DNA of 33,633 nucleotides from Cycloclasticus sp. symbiont of Poecilosclerida sp. M (GTDB lineage: Bacteria; Pseudomonadota; Gammaproteobacteria; Methylococcales; Cycloclasticaceae), in contig LWTN01000226.1 of NCBI GenBank assembly GCA_002101225.1, forward strand, positions 1-33,633, written 5' to 3'. Positions 22,680 through 33,631 of the stretch are shown here, one piece after another (the first letter of the stretch is position 1; each line of letters starts with the position of its first letter). The translations under genes and the position numbers were made by a program. A model generated the notes under the pieces. That model was not told the DNA's origin. It ran no database searches and was given only the letters and a program-made list of their open reading frames with translations.

Positions 22680-23552
22680 TTAGTAGCGGACATAGTGTGA
22701 ATTAAAGATATCGAGTTGTTGAAGCCTGAATTTCATAGAATCGGCCGTCTGTAGCGAAGCGAATGGACCTAGTTGAACACGGTAAAGCGGTGTTCCATTT
22801 CGTTGTTCGGGTGCTAAACGAATGTTATAAATTCCATGCGCTGAGATGCGAGATTTAAATTTCTCTGCATTTTTAAGTTCGCTAAAGGACCCAACCTGTA
22901 TGTATAAGGTTGTTTTATTCTGTTGAGGATGAGGCGAATTTTTAACAGGACTGTCCGCTTGATAAAAGTTTGGTTTGGTGGGGGCTGCGTACGTTACGGT
23001 TGTGCCGGTTGCTTGATAGTTATTTGGGTCAAGCGCACGAATCTCAACGGGTGCAGTGCCTGTCTTTAATACCCCCAGCTTTATCGCTGCTGCGTACGAT
23101 AAATCAACGATTCGCCCACCGTGAAAGGGCCCCCGGTCATTCACTCGAACGATAATCTTCTTTCCGTTGTTTAAATTATGAACCTGAAGGTAGGTCGGAA
23201 TAGGTAGGGTCTTATGCGCAGCCGTCATTGCGTACATATTGTATGTCTCGCCATTGGACGTTTTGTTGCCATGAAATTTTGTTCCATACCAGGAAGCAGA
23301 GCCGCGTTGCACAAAGTTTTTATTGGATGTCATCACGTGATAAGTTTTACCAAATACTTCATAAGAGGCAGGGTTTCCTCCGCGACTTCTTGGTTCCACT
23401 TTTGGAACGGCATCTGGAATATTGTGTAAATTTTCGGAATATGAGCTAGGCGCGGCGTCTTGAACAAAGGGTGTTTTACTGCTGCAACCGACCATGAGTG
23501 CTTGAGAAAGCATTAAGCAATAGGCGATAACTAAACCACGTCGTTGTGACAT
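22680..23552 (-). CDS. rlpA: rare lipoprotein A, SPOR-domain septal lytic transglycosylase
   Basis: RlpA is an outer membrane lipoprotein that cleaves denuded glycan strands at division sites. The N-terminus has a lipobox, LMVGC, giving a lipidated Cys23. The double-psi beta-barrel domain spans about residues 80-170, with GSASWYGTKFHGNKTSNGE, then AAHKTLPIPTYLQV, RVNDRGPF and RIVDLSYAAA; the Glu in SNGE and Asp in VNDRGPF are the likely active-site pair. After a linker, a SPOR domain (YIQVGSFSELKNAEKF...YRVQLGPFAS) binds denuded glycan. It lies 7 bp after mltB/sltB. Confidence 0.95.
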   Translation of the reverse strand: MSQRRGLVIAYCLMLSQALMVGCSSKTPFVQDAAPSSYSENLHNIPDAVPKVEPRSRGGNPASYEVFGKTYHVMTSNKNFVQRGSASWYGTKFHGNKTSNGETYNMYAMTAAHKTLPIPTYLQVHNLNNGKKIIVRVNDRGPFHGGRIVDLSYAAAIKLGVLKTGTAPVEIRALDPNNYQATGTTVTYAAPTKPNFYQADSPVKNSPHPQQNKTTLYIQVGSFSELKNAEKFKSRISAHGIYNIRLAPEQRNGTPLYRVQLGPFASLQTADSMKFRLQQLDIFNSHYVRY

Positions 23553-23559
23553 ATATTTT

Positions 23560-24594
23560 TTAAGGCTGCAGCATTTTTTTCTTAATTTCGACGCTCAATT
23601 GATAAGCGGCCATGGCGTACAGTTGGCTATGGTTGTAGCGTGTAATAACGTAAAAATTATGGAAGGCCAGCCAGTATTCTAGGCTCTCAGCTTGTGTTAA
23701 TTCAAGGAGTTTTACGCTTGTGTTGGGAGGTAAATCAGTCGGAGTATTGACTTGGTTGCTCGCTAAATTTTGCAAGGTATGGCGTGGTTTTAGAGACCCT
23801 GTTATGACGTTTCTATAGTCCTCGCCCTTAACCTTAGTTTGTTGAGTAATTGGTTTTCCCGTTTTCCAGCCGTGCTTAGAAAAATAATGCGCAACGCTGT
23901 AAATAATGTCGGCTGGGCTATCCCATAAATCACGTTTGTTATCGTTGTCGCCATCAACGGCGTATGCGCGATAGCTGCTGGCTATAAATTGCGATTGCCC
24001 CATCGCCCCTGCATAGGAGCCTTGTAGCTCTAGAGGGTTAAAGCCTTCTTCACGGCATAGCAGCAGAAAGTGCTCTAATTCACTTTGAAAAAAGGTGGTT
24101 CGCCTTGGAAAATGGAATCCTAACGTCACCAAAGCATCAAGCACACGGTGATAGCCAACGTTGCCGCCATAACGTGTTTCGACGCCTATGATAGCGACGA
24201 TGATTTCTGCAGGCACACCGTATTTTTTTGAAGCTTGCTCAAGCAGTTGTTTGTTTTTTTTCCAGAATTTAACGCCGCCGTCTATGCGCGCTTTTTTTAG
24301 AAAAATTTTTCGGTACTGATGCCACTCAAGGCGGTGCTCAGCTGGGCTAGTCATAGCCTCAAGAATGCGCGGTTGTAGCTCAGATTTTTCAAGTATTGCG
24401 GTGAGTTCATCGCGGTCAAATTTATGTTGTTCAACCATTTTGTTGATGAAAGCATGGTGTAGGCCAACATTTTTGGTTAACGCGGGCTCTACCGGTATTG
24501 GCTTATGGGTTGTACCGCGCGCGGTTAGGGCGAAAAGCATGAGAGCAAGCGTTAAACAGCTGCCGGTTTTATAAGATCCATTGGGTGTAGACAT
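23560..24594 (-). CDS. mltB: lytic murein transglycosylase B family (GH103), probably soluble
   Basis: This periplasmic enzyme cleaves MurNAc-GlcNAc bonds with 1,6-anhydro product formation. The catalytic Glu is in AIIGVETRYGGNVGYHR. Other family stretches are VLDALVTLGFHFPRR, FQSELEHFLLLCREEG, GSYAGAMGQSQFIASSYRAYAVDGD and DLWDSPADIIYSVAHYFSKHGW. The signal sequence CLTLALMLFALTARG ends without a lipobox cysteine, so this looks like the soluble form found at the same place in Pseudomonas (SltB1) rather than the lipoprotein MltB. The 344-residue length fits. It sits between rodA (8 bp) and rlpA (7 bp). Confidence 0.92.
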   Translation of the reverse strand: MSTPNGSYKTGSCLTLALMLFALTARGTTHKPIPVEPALTKNVGLHHAFINKMVEQHKFDRDELTAILEKSELQPRILEAMTSPAEHRLEWHQYRKIFLKKARIDGGVKFWKKNKQLLEQASKKYGVPAEIIVAIIGVETRYGGNVGYHRVLDALVTLGFHFPRRTTFFQSELEHFLLLCREEGFNPLELQGSYAGAMGQSQFIASSYRAYAVDGDNDNKRDLWDSPADIIYSVAHYFSKHGWKTGKPITQQTKVKGEDYRNVITGSLKPRHTLQNLASNQVNTPTDLPPNTSVKLLELTQAESLEYWLAFHNFYVITRYNHSQLYAMAAYQLSVEIKKKMLQP

Positions 24595-24602
24595 AGTTTT
24601 CC

Positions 24603-25739
24603 TTAAGAAGAGAGTAGTTTTCTGTGAGTATGGATCGACATTAAAATGCCAAAACCTATTAGCAAGCTAACCATTGATGTACCGCCATAACTAATTAAAG
24701 GTAAGGGTACACCAACGACGGGCAAAATACCGCTCACCATGCCAACATTAACAAACAAATAGACAAAAAAAGTTATCGCGATGCTGCCCGCGAGGAGACG
24801 GCAAAAATTATCTTGGGCCTGTATGGAAATCTGCATAGCGCGGGCAAAAAGTAAAAAATAAAGTAATAACAAACCAATACACCCAACCAGCCCGAACTCT
24901 TCTGCAAAAACGGCGAAGATAAAGTCCGTTGAGCTTTCAGGTAAAAACTCTAAACGAGCTTGAGAACTGTTCATCCACCCTTTGCCTAATACGCCACCCG
25001 AGCCTATGGCAATTTTCGATTGAATAATATGATAACCCGCGCCGAGTGGGTCGCTTTCGGGGTCAAGAAACGTTAGAACACGTTGTTGCTGGTACGTTTT
25101 CATAGAGCCCCACAGTATGGGCGCTAAGCCTGCGCCTGCGGCAACGACAAGACTGATAAGTTTCCATGAAATACCGGCCAAGAAAAGCACGGCGATGCCA
25201 GATGTTGCAATTAATATAGCTGTGCCAAGGTCAGGTTGTTTAGCGATTAATAACGTAGGAATCGCGATAAAAAGTGTGGCGTAAAAAATATGCTTCAGCT
25301 TGGGCGGTAAGTTTCGATTAGAGAAATACCAAGCAATCATCATAGGTGTTGCTAATTTCATAAGTTCTGAGGGTTGGAAACGAAAGAGTTCAAAATTCAA
25401 CCAACGTTGAGCGCCTTTACCCATATCACCAAACAATAAGACGCCGATTAGGAGTATTACGCCGCCCAGGAATAGAAAGGGGGAGAGCCTTTTCAATGTA
25501 TTGGGTGATATTTGCGCAATAACGAGCATGGTGATAAATGCGATACCCAAGCGCGTAAGTTGGCGGTAGATTAGATTGATATTTTCGTGTCCAGCGCTCA
25601 TTAGAATAAACAAGCCGACCGACGCTAAAGTTAATAATAAGACGAGTAAAAGGCTGTCTATATGTAAAGCCCTGAGTGAGAACCCCTGCTCCTGCTGTGC
25701 AGGTTTTGAAGAAAGTGGTTGTGGTGACTGCCAGTTCAT
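24603..25739 (-). CDS. rodA: SEDS peptidoglycan glycosyltransferase RodA
   Basis: RodA polymerises lipid II into glycan strands for lateral wall growth, in complex with PBP2. The 378-residue polytopic protein has about ten membrane segments. Family motifs include GDMGKGAQRWLNF, RFQPSELMKLATPM, QPDLGTAI, GAGYHIIQSKIAIGSGGVLGKG, FLPESSTDFIFAVFAEEFG and the C-terminal VPLPLISYGGTSMV. The start overlaps the mrdA stop as ATGA, which fits an obligate 1:1 complex. Confidence 0.96.
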   Translation of the reverse strand: MNWQSPQPLSSKPAQQEQGFSLRALHIDSLLLVLLLTLASVGLFILMSAGHENINLIYRQLTRLGIAFITMLVIAQISPNTLKRLSPFLFLGGVILLIGVLLFGDMGKGAQRWLNFELFRFQPSELMKLATPMMIAWYFSNRNLPPKLKHIFYATLFIAIPTLLIAKQPDLGTAILIATSGIAVLFLAGISWKLISLVVAAGAGLAPILWGSMKTYQQQRVLTFLDPESDPLGAGYHIIQSKIAIGSGGVLGKGWMNSSQARLEFLPESSTDFIFAVFAEEFGLVGCIGLLLLYFLLFARAMQISIQAQDNFCRLLAGSIAITFFVYLFVNVGMVSGILPVVGVPLPLISYGGTSMVSLLIGFGILMSIHTHRKLLSS

Positions 25740-27571
25740 TCGTTAACCTTTATATATTGATCAAAAATAGCCCGCGCAATGGGTGCAGCAACAGAGCCAC
25801 CGTGCCCGCCGTTTTCGACAATAACGGCAACGGCTAGTTGGGGGTTTTCGACAGGGGCGAAAGCAATAAATAAGGCGTGATCTTTTAAGTGTTCAACGAT
25901 TTTATTTTCGTCGTACTCCTCGTTCTGTTTTACACCGAATACTTGGGCCGTGCCAGTTTTACCCGCCATATCAAATTGCGCTCCAATTTTAATACGCCGT
26001 GCCGTGCCTCTTGGGCCGTGTATGACATCACGCATGGCGCTAATAATTTCTTGCCAGTGCTTTGGCTTTTTTAAGCTCACTTGAGGCTCGGTTGGTTGTT
26101 TAGCCGTAGCAGCCTTGTCATTAATCTTTTCTACAATAAATGGGCGTTTTATTCCTCCGCGATTTGCAATAATGGCGGTCGCGTTTGCAAGTTGTAAAGG
26201 CGTGGTTAAGTTAAACCCCTGCCCAATTCCAGCGATTAAAGTTTCACCGGGGAACCACACTTGGTTACGAGCACGCTTTTTCCATTCCTTAGAGGGGAGT
26301 AAGCCGCTTTTTTCGCCGAGAAGGTTAATCCCTGTTTTTGAACCAAACCCGAAGCGTGCTAAAAAGTTATGCATGCGGTCAATTTTAAGTCGGTGTGCAA
26401 GTTTGTAAAAGAAGACGTCGCAAGACTGCACGATTGCGTCGTGAACGTTGACGTTACCGTGGCCGCCTTTTTTCCAATCCCTATACTTATGCTCCTGTTT
26501 AGGTAGTTGGTAATAGCCAGGGCAATTTATACGGCCGTGGCTTGAAATAACATTTTCTTCCAGCCCCGCCAACGCCAGGAAAGGCTTGAGTGTTGAGCCT
26601 GGCGGATATTGGCCCCTTAGGGCACGATTAAATAAAGGTTTTTTTGCGGAGTGTTGCAGTGAATTGTAAGATGCGTGGTCTATACCTTGTACAAAAAGGT
26701 TGCTGTCAAACCCCGGTTTACTAACTAAAGCGCGTACAGCGCCTGTGCGTGTATCAATTGCTGCTATGGCCCCCGTTAAATCACCCAGTGCTTGATACGC
26801 AACGCGTTGTAGATTGATATCAATTGTTGTGGTCAGTGCATTGCCAGATATTGGGGGCGCTAGGCTGAGTGTTTTGAGCGTTCTACCCCTCGCGGTATTT
26901 TCTGTTTGTTGGTAGCCAACAAAGCCGTGTAGCTCGGTCTCAAATGATTTTTCGACACCTGTCTTGCCAATAAACCTAGAGTTACGGTAGTTAACGGTGT
27001 CAATTTTTTTTAATTCCTTTTCATTGATGGCAGCGACATAACCAACGACGTGGGAAACGAGCTCTGAGTGGGGGTAGTGTCTAACGGGTCGGGCTTGAAT
27101 TTCGACGCCTCGGAAGCGATGACGATTAACAGCAAATAAGGCAACCTCGCGTTCGTTGAGGCGTTGTCTTATTGGGATGCTATTAAAACGCCTTTCTTGT
27201 TTAATGCGTTTATTAAACCGTTTAATTTCATGCGCTGAAATGGGGATAATTTTTGATAGCGCCTTAACAGTAGCTTGCAGATCAGGAACTTGTTCAGGAA
27301 TAACTTCTAGGCTGTAGCTAGGATTGTTTTCCGCCAAAACTTGACCATTCGAGTCAAATATCAGCCCGCGTACAGGTGTAATAACAGAGAGCCTTACGTA
27401 ATTTCCTTGGGACAAGGCGGCGTATTTTTCGTGAGTTGTCGTTTGCAAGTAAGCCATCCTGGCGAGTAATGCAATCAGCAGAATCACTATAAAAATTATA
27501 GAAACCAGAGCCCGCGCACGAAACAGGCGTGATTCTTGATAGCTATTTTTGAGGTCGAATTGCGTATCCAT
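25736..27571 (-). CDS. mrdA: penicillin-binding protein 2 (elongasome transpeptidase)
   Basis: PBP2 is the class B transpeptidase that crosslinks strands made by RodA. It has a cytoplasmic tail, a membrane helix at about residues 22-45 (ALVSIIFIVILLIALLARM), a pedestal domain starting VRLSVITPVRGLIFDSNG, and the transpeptidase domain. The active serine is Ser326 in YPPGSTLKPF. The second motif is SCD in VQSCDVFFY, and the third is AGKTGTAQVF. GSVAAPIARAIFDQY ends the domain. The 611-residue length is typical. The gene lies 5 bp after mreD and overlaps rodA by 4 bp. Confidence 0.96.
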   Translation of the reverse strand: MDTQFDLKNSYQESRLFRARALVSIIFIVILLIALLARMAYLQTTTHEKYAALSQGNYVRLSVITPVRGLIFDSNGQVLAENNPSYSLEVIPEQVPDLQATVKALSKIIPISAHEIKRFNKRIKQERRFNSIPIRQRLNEREVALFAVNRHRFRGVEIQARPVRHYPHSELVSHVVGYVAAINEKELKKIDTVNYRNSRFIGKTGVEKSFETELHGFVGYQQTENTARGRTLKTLSLAPPISGNALTTTIDINLQRVAYQALGDLTGAIAAIDTRTGAVRALVSKPGFDSNLFVQGIDHASYNSLQHSAKKPLFNRALRGQYPPGSTLKPFLALAGLEENVISSHGRINCPGYYQLPKQEHKYRDWKKGGHGNVNVHDAIVQSCDVFFYKLAHRLKIDRMHNFLARFGFGSKTGINLLGEKSGLLPSKEWKKRARNQVWFPGETLIAGIGQGFNLTTPLQLANATAIIANRGGIKRPFIVEKINDKAATAKQPTEPQVSLKKPKHWQEIISAMRDVIHGPRGTARRIKIGAQFDMAGKTGTAQVFGVKQNEEYDENKIVEHLKDHALFIAFAPVENPQLAVAVIVENGGHGGSVAAPIARAIFDQYIKVNE

Positions 27572-27576
27572 AACGC

Positions 27577-28062
27577 TTATTTAATGCGGTATTGACGTCT
27601 AAAATATCTCAGCGTGGAGAAGAAAGTTGGCCAGCATAGAGCGCTTACAAGCGTCGATAGCCAAAAAAGGTAGGATAATTCTACTTGGCTGAAAGATGTT
27701 CGTATCCAAAAGTTAATGAGCTGTAAGGTGAGTAATAATAAGAAGATAAATCCAGCTTGTTGCCAAGTTGAATAGTTTCTTATTTGAGGGTAAAGCTTGT
27801 TGCCAAATAGAGCTATTAAGCTAAACAGCAGCGCGTTGTGGCCCAGCAAGCTGCCCGTTAGCACGTCTACTAATAAACCCGTTAACCAGCCCGTCCCTGC
27901 ATTTACTTTATTGGGTAGGGCAATGCACCAATAGAGAAACGTGAGTTGCGTCCAGTTAGGCATGATTTTAACGATAGCGTCGGGCCAAGAGAAAATATCC
28001 AGCCCCATCGATAAGGCTAACGTAAAAGTTATGAGCAGCCCGCTAGAAAAGCTACTCCGCAT
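27577..28062 (-). CDS. mreD: rod shape-determining protein MreD
   Basis: MreD is an inner membrane component of the elongasome that works with MreC. The 161-residue protein has five to six hydrophobic segments. Family features include the early proline/tryptophan region IFSWPDAIVKIMPNWTQLTFLYWCIALP, followed by GWLTGLLVDVLTGSLLGHNALLF, which is the most conserved MreD stretch. The C-terminus is basic (FRRQYRIK). The start lies inside mreC (11-bp overlap), so translation is coupled. Confidence 0.93.
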   Translation of the reverse strand: MRSSFSSGLLITFTLALSMGLDIFSWPDAIVKIMPNWTQLTFLYWCIALPNKVNAGTGWLTGLLVDVLTGSLLGHNALLFSLIALFGNKLYPQIRNYSTWQQAGFIFLLLLTLQLINFWIRTSFSQVELSYLFWLSTLVSALCWPTFFSTLRYFRRQYRIK

Positions 28063-28882
28063 TGCTTGGCTCGAGCTCGCTTTTTTTAGGTATTAGTTGG
28101 ATAGGCTGTTGGTTGCTCCAAACAAGTAATAACTCACGGCTGCTTTCAATCTTAGCTACGGTGTCGGCGTGTGCCTCAATGAATGCTTGGCCGGGCTCAG
28201 AATTGACGCTAGAAACAGTGGCAACGGGATAACCTTTGGGGTACAGGCCGCCAAGCCCTGATGTAACGAGTGTATCGCCTACTTGAATATCCGCGTTATG
28301 GGGTAAATACGGTAAGGAAAGCTGGTTGTAGATACCATTACCGGTAGCAATGGTACGCAACCCCGTTCGGATGATTTCGACAGGGGTTGCATGGTTTGGG
28401 TCAGTGATAAGCATAACCGAGGCGCTTAAGGCGTTAACTTGTGTAATTTGACCAATTACGCCGTCTGCATTTAACGCGGCTTGCCCAACGTATAGATTGA
28501 ATAGGCTGCCTTTATCGACGACAACTGTATGAGAAAAGGGATCTAGGCTAACGCGAAGCAGGGACGCCACTATAAACTGTTCGCCGAGCTTAAAAGAAGA
28601 ATCAAGCAAGCTGTGAAGCCGAGTGTTTTCTTTCTCGATGGCGTCGAGTTTTTGTAACTTTCCTTTTAAAATTAAGCGTTCGGCTTTAAGTGTTTTGTTT
28701 TCGCTGAGTAACGTAGCTCGGTCTGAAAACCCATTACTTATCGAGTCATATAATTGGCTGGGCGCATCTATAGCCAGTAGGATTGGGTGAGTTATATACG
28801 AGAGTGCATGCCTAAGCCACTGTAATTGACTCGTTTTCTGGGAAGCATAAATTAAGGACAACGCTGCGACAATCGCGAGCAA
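28052..28882 (-). CDS. mreC: rod shape-determining protein MreC
   Basis: MreC spans the inner membrane and activates PBP2-RodA from the periplasm. From TTG 28882, the only conventional start, the product has 276 residues: a membrane helix at its very N-terminus, a coiled coil (LLSENKTLKAERLILKGKLQKLDAIEKENTRLHSLL), and two beta domains with VVDKGSLFNLYVGQAAL, DGVIGQI and GDTLVTSGLGGLYPKGYPV. The same frame stays open upstream to the mreB stop. It encodes a family-like N-terminus, IIKSTFSKKRSANLQF, before the TTG. The real start may therefore be ATC at 28930-28928 (292 residues), with AGG six bases ahead. Without it the protein would lack its basic cytoplasmic tail. Confidence 0.9.
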   Translation of the reverse strand: MLAIVAALSLIYASQKTSQLQWLRHALSYITHPILLAIDAPSQLYDSISNGFSDRATLLSENKTLKAERLILKGKLQKLDAIEKENTRLHSLLDSSFKLGEQFIVASLLRVSLDPFSHTVVVDKGSLFNLYVGQAALNADGVIGQITQVNALSASVMLITDPNHATPVEIIRTGLRTIATGNGIYNQLSLPYLPHNADIQVGDTLVTSGLGGLYPKGYPVATVSSVNSEPGQAFIEAHADTVAKIESSRELLLVWSNQQPIQLIPKKSELEPSNAE

Positions 28883-28946
28883 AAACTGGAGGTTTGCCGA
28901 ACGTTTTTTTGAAAAAGTCGATTTTATGATGAATGACCTAAGTGGA

Positions 28947-30108
<1,162 letters not shown>

Positions 30109-30396
30109 ATGTCAATTCAAGAAGAAGATGTAAGGAAAATAGCGCATTTAGCGCGTATTGAAATACAAAATAAAGATACGCCCGCTTATGCTTCGGATTT
30201 GACAAATATCATGGGCCTGGTCGCGCAAATGGCTGCGGTCGACACGTCAAATATTGAGCCGATGGCGCACCCGATGGAGCAAACGCAACGACTGCGTGTT
30301 GACGAGGTGACAGAGCAAGACAATAGAGAGAAGTTTCAATCGATAGCGCCGGATGTTGAACAGGGTGTTTATCTCGTTCCACGTGTTATTGAATAA
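30109..30396 (+). CDS. gatC: aspartyl/glutamyl-tRNA amidotransferase subunit C
   Basis: GatC is the small belt-like subunit that stabilises GatA and GatB in the amidotransferase converting Glu-tRNA-Gln and Asp-tRNA-Asn to the amide forms. The 95 residues show the family pattern VRKIAHLARIEI, ASDLTNIMGLVAQMAAVDTS, the Asn-Ile-Glu-Pro-Met-Ala-His stretch, then LRVDEVTE and APDVEQGVYLVPRVIE. A GAAGGG site precedes ATG 30109. It starts the gatCAB operon; gatA follows after 15 bp. Confidence 0.96.
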   Translation: MSIQEEDVRKIAHLARIEIQNKDTPAYASDLTNIMGLVAQMAAVDTSNIEPMAHPMEQTQRLRVDEVTEQDNREKFQSIAPDVEQGVYLVPRVIE

Positions 30397-30411
30397 CGGG
30401 TTAATTTATAA

Positions 30412-31872
30412 ATGTATAACAAATCACTTAAAGAACTTTCACAATGTTTGCACCAAAAAGATCTCACAAGCGTTGCGATGACGCAGTATTTTTTAGCGCG
30501 TATCAAACGTTTTGACTCCGAGCTTAACTCAGTCATAACGCTGGACGAGGAAGGGGCTTTAAAGGCAGCGCAAGCCGCGGATAAGAAACTTCAGCAAGGC
30601 AATGCAGGTGTGTTGACGGGCATTCCGTTATTACATAAAGATATTTTTTGTACAGAGGGTCTAAAAACTAGCTGTGGTTCAAAGATGCTCGATAACTTTA
30701 TTGCGCCTTATTCGGCTACAGTTGTAAATCGGCTTAACCAGCAAGGCACCGTCATGTTGGGCAAGACGAATATGGATGAGTTCGCGATGGGTTCATCCAA
30801 TGAAACCAGTTATTATGGGGCGGTCAAAAACCCGTGGGAAAGAACAGCAGTTCCCGGTGGTTCTTCAGGTGGTTCTGCGGCGGCCATTGCCGCGCGTCTT
30901 GCACCGATGGCGAGCGCCACAGATACCGGCGGTTCGATACGCCAGCCGGCTGCTTTTTGTGGAATAACGGGTGTTAAACCCACGTATGGAAGAGTGTCTC
31001 GTTTCGGCATGATTGCATTCGCATCGAGCCTAGACCAAGGTGGTGTGATGACAAAAAGTGCTGAAGATGCCGCGCTTATGTTGCAGGCGATGATAGGGTT
31101 TGACGAAAAAGACTCAACCAGTGTCGATAAGCCTATCGAAGATTATAGCGGTTCACTAGGCGACTCGATAAAAGGGCTGACAGTTGGCTTGCCAAAGGAA
31201 TTTTTTACGGATGACTTAGATTCAGGTATTCGCGAAAAAGTAGAGCAAGCAGTTGATGTGATTAAAAGCGCGGGCGCAAATATTAAAGAAATTAGTTTGC
31301 CTAATATCAATTTATCGGTTCCTGCTTATTATGTCGTTGCGCCTGCGGAATGTTCAGCTAATTTATCGCGCTTCGATGGTGTTCGTTTTGGCTATCGTTG
31401 TGAAGATCCAAAAGACCTTGAGGATCTTTATAAGCGTTCTCGTGGAGAAAGTTTCGGGCCCGAAGTTAAACGACGTATTTTAATAGGTGCTTACGTGTTA
31501 TCTGCTGGATATTATGATGCGTATTATAAGAAGGCACAGCAAGTGAGGCGCTTAATTCAAGAGGATTTTGCGCAAGCTTTTAAAGGCGTTGACGTTATCG
31601 CCAGTCCAACTGCGCCTTCAGTAGCGTTTGCAGCGGGTGAGAAAAAAGATGACCCAGTCGCGATGTATCTGTCGGACATATTCACTATTGGGGTTAATCT
31701 AGCAGGCTTACCTGGCATGTCAGTGCCTTGTGGCTTTGTTGAAGAAAAACCCGTTGGCTTGCAATTGATAGGTAATTACTTTGAAGAGTCACGCTTGTTA
31801 AACGTAGCGCATCAGTACCAGCAGTTGACAGATTGGCATACGGCCGTGCCTATAGGCTTTGGGCAGGAGTAA
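30412..31872 (+). CDS. gatA: aspartyl/glutamyl-tRNA amidotransferase subunit A
   Basis: GatA is the glutaminase subunit of GatCAB, releasing ammonia that is channelled to GatB. The 486-residue amidase-signature protein has the catalytic triad: Lys in [13 protein letters not shown], the cis-Ser in [14 protein letters not shown], and the nucleophile Ser in the same GGSIRQP segment. The glycine-serine region [14 protein letters not shown] precedes them. Its stop at 31870-31872 lies four bases before the preferred gatB start, so the two genes are tightly coupled. Confidence 0.96.
   Translation: MYNKSLKELSQCLHQKDLTSVAMTQYFLARIKRFDSELNSVITLDEEGALKAAQAADKKLQQGNAGVLTGIPLLHKDIFCTEGLKTSCGSKMLDNFIAPYSATVVNRLNQQGTVMLGKTNMDEFAMGSSNETSYYGAVKNPWERTAVPGGSSGGSAAAIAARLAPMASATDTGGSIRQPAAFCGITGVKPTYGRVSRFGMIAFASSLDQGGVMTKSAEDAALMLQAMIGFDEKDSTSVDKPIEDYSGSLGDSIKGLTVGLPKEFFTDDLDSGIREKVEQAVDVIKSAGANIKEISLPNINLSVPAYYVVAPAECSANLSRFDGVRFGYRCEDPKDLEDLYKRSRGESFGPEVKRRILIGAYVLSAGYYDAYYKKAQQVRRLIQEDFAQAFKGVDVIASPTAPSVAFAAGEKKDDPVAMYLSDIFTIGVNLAGLPGMSVPCGFVEEKPVGLQLIGNYFEESRLLNVAHQYQQLTDWHTAVPIGFGQE
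31865..31869 (+). promoter_or_regulatory. Shine-Dalgarno deciding the gatB start
   Basis: AGGAG lies seven bases before ATG 31877. It selects that ATG over an upstream in-frame start at 31859 that would read through the end of gatA. GatB proteins begin [12 protein letters not shown] or similar, in agreement. Confidence 0.7.
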
Positions 31873-31876
31873 AGAG

Positions 31877-33310
31877 ATGGAATGGGAAACGGTTATAGGT
31901 CTAGAGATTCACGCGCAACTAGCGACTAATTCAAAAATATTTTCCGGTGCATCAACGGCTTATGGTGCGGAGCCTAATACACAAGCTTGTGCGGTTGACC
32001 TTGGGTTGCCCGGCACCTTGCCGGTACTCAATCATCAGGCGGTTTGTTTTGCCGTTAAGTTTGGCTTAGCGATAGGCGCGCATATTGCGCCACTGTCTGT
32101 TTTCGCTCGCAAAAATTATTTTTATCCTGATCTACCAAAGGGCTACCAAATTAGCCAGTTTGAACTGCCTATCGTTGGGTTGGGGAAATTAGATATTACG
32201 GTTGATGGAGAAACTAGAAGCATTGGCGTTACGCGTGCGCATTTGGAAGAAGACGCAGGTAAGTCGATGCATGAGGATTTTCAGGGGATGACGGGCGTTG
32301 ATTTAAACCGCGCTGGTACGCCCCTTTTGGAAATCGTCTCTGAACCCGATATGCGTTCATCCGCAGAGGCAGTTGCATACGTCAAAACCATACATAGTTT
32401 GGTGCAATACCTAGGCATATGCGACGGAAATATGCAGGAAGGCTCATTTCGTTGTGACGTCAACGTATCGGTAAGGCCGAGGGGTCGGGCTGAATTTGGT
32501 ACCCGCGCTGAAATCAAAAACCTTAATTCATTCAGGTTTATTGAAAAGACAATTCACCACGAGGTAGAACGGCAGATTGATATTATTGAGTCGGGTGGAA
32601 AAGTCGCGCAAGAAACGCGGTTATACGACGCTAACAAGGATGAGACGCGTTCAATGCGCTCAAAGGAAGAAGCGAACGATTACCGCTATTTTCCAGATCC
32701 AGATTTGTTGCCCGTAGAGATTACAGCTGAATTGCTGGATACCATGCGTGCTGAACTACCCGAATTACCAAAAGCTAAGCGTCAGCGCTTTGTTTCACAA
32801 TACGAACTCAGTGAATACGATGCAGAGATGTTAACTGCGCAATGTTCGTTGGCCGATTTTTATGAAAAAGTGGTTCTCAGTGCAGGTGGGCAAGCAAAGC
32901 TTTGTGCAAACTGGGTTATGGGTGAGCTAAGCGCCAAGCTAAACCAAACAGGACTTGATATTACGTCAAGTCAGGTGAGTGCAGAACGCTTAGGTGGTTT
33001 GGTTAAAAGAATTGCAGACCAAACAATCTCCGGTAAGATTGCAAAAGAAGTATTTGAAGAAATGTGGCAGGGTGCCGAAAGTGCCGAGGAAGTTATCGAG
33101 CGTAAAGGGCTAAAGCAAATTTCAGATACAGGAGCGCTCGAGAAAATTGTCGACCAGTTGATGGCTGATAATCAAGCTCAAGTTGATCAATATCGAGCGG
33201 GTAAAACCAAAATGTTAGGGTTCTTTGTGGGTGGCGTCATGAAGCAGACGCAAGGTAAAGCGAATCCACAGCAAGTCAATAAGTTGCTGCAAGACAAATT
33301 AAAAGGCTAA
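31877..33310 (+). CDS. gatB: aspartyl/glutamyl-tRNA amidotransferase subunit B
   Basis: GatB binds the misacylated tRNA, activates the side-chain carboxylate with ATP and transfers ammonia from GatA. From ATG 31877 it has 477 residues, normal for the family. Signatures are [28 protein letters not shown]-like [61 protein letters not shown] and [11 protein letters not shown], then the YqeY-like tail domain ending in [18 protein letters not shown]. Together with GatA and GatC it implies that this organism makes Gln-tRNA or Asn-tRNA at least partly by amidation. Confidence 0.96.
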   Translation: MEWETVIGLEIHAQLATNSKIFSGASTAYGAEPNTQACAVDLGLPGTLPVLNHQAVCFAVKFGLAIGAHIAPLSVFARKNYFYPDLPKGYQISQFELPIVGLGKLDITVDGETRSIGVTRAHLEEDAGKSMHEDFQGMTGVDLNRAGTPLLEIVSEPDMRSSAEAVAYVKTIHSLVQYLGICDGNMQEGSFRCDVNVSVRPRGRAEFGTRAEIKNLNSFRFIEKTIHHEVERQIDIIESGGKVAQETRLYDANKDETRSMRSKEEANDYRYFPDPDLLPVEITAELLDTMRAELPELPKAKRQRFVSQYELSEYDAEMLTAQCSLADFYEKVVLSAGGQAKLCANWVMGELSAKLNQTGLDITSSQVSAERLGGLVKRIADQTISGKIAKEVFEEMWQGAESAEEVIERKGLKQISDTGALEKIVDQLMADNQAQVDQYRAGKTKMLGFFVGGVMKQTQGKANPQQVNKLLQDKLKG

Positions 33311-33345
33311 AACGTAATAATCTAAGCTATTGCGGGTTTAATGCA

Positions 33346-33379
33346 TATTTTTATAAAGGGCGTATTTTTATAAAGGACG
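33346..33379. repeat. 17-bp tandem direct repeat
   Basis: TATTTTTATAAAGGGCG at 33346-33362 is followed directly by the same sequence with one change (A for G) at 33363-33379. The TATTTTTATAAAGG core is AT-rich. Confidence 0.85.
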
Positions 33380-33589
33380 CCTGAGGCACTTATTATGCGA
33401 ATCTAGGTTATTTAAGTTCTTTTTTAATAGTATGAGACCTCAGCATAACCAACAACTTTATCCATATTCATTAGGCTTCCCCTATTTTTTCGTCAATTAC
33501 ACTGTCCTTTAGGTCATTTAATACATTAAATCAATTTTATTCCTGTTTTTCAGTGGTTTTCCCCGATTTTTGACACATTTACCCCGCAT

Positions 33590-33631
33590 AACTTGGCTCT
33601 GGTATGCCGTAGAGCGTTAAAAACTTGGCTC
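33590..33631. repeat. AACTTGGCTC direct repeat, 32-bp period
   Basis: The 10-mer occurs at 33590-33599 and 33622-33631, next to the right window edge. It could be the start of a longer iterated array or of an element beyond the window. Confidence 0.5.
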
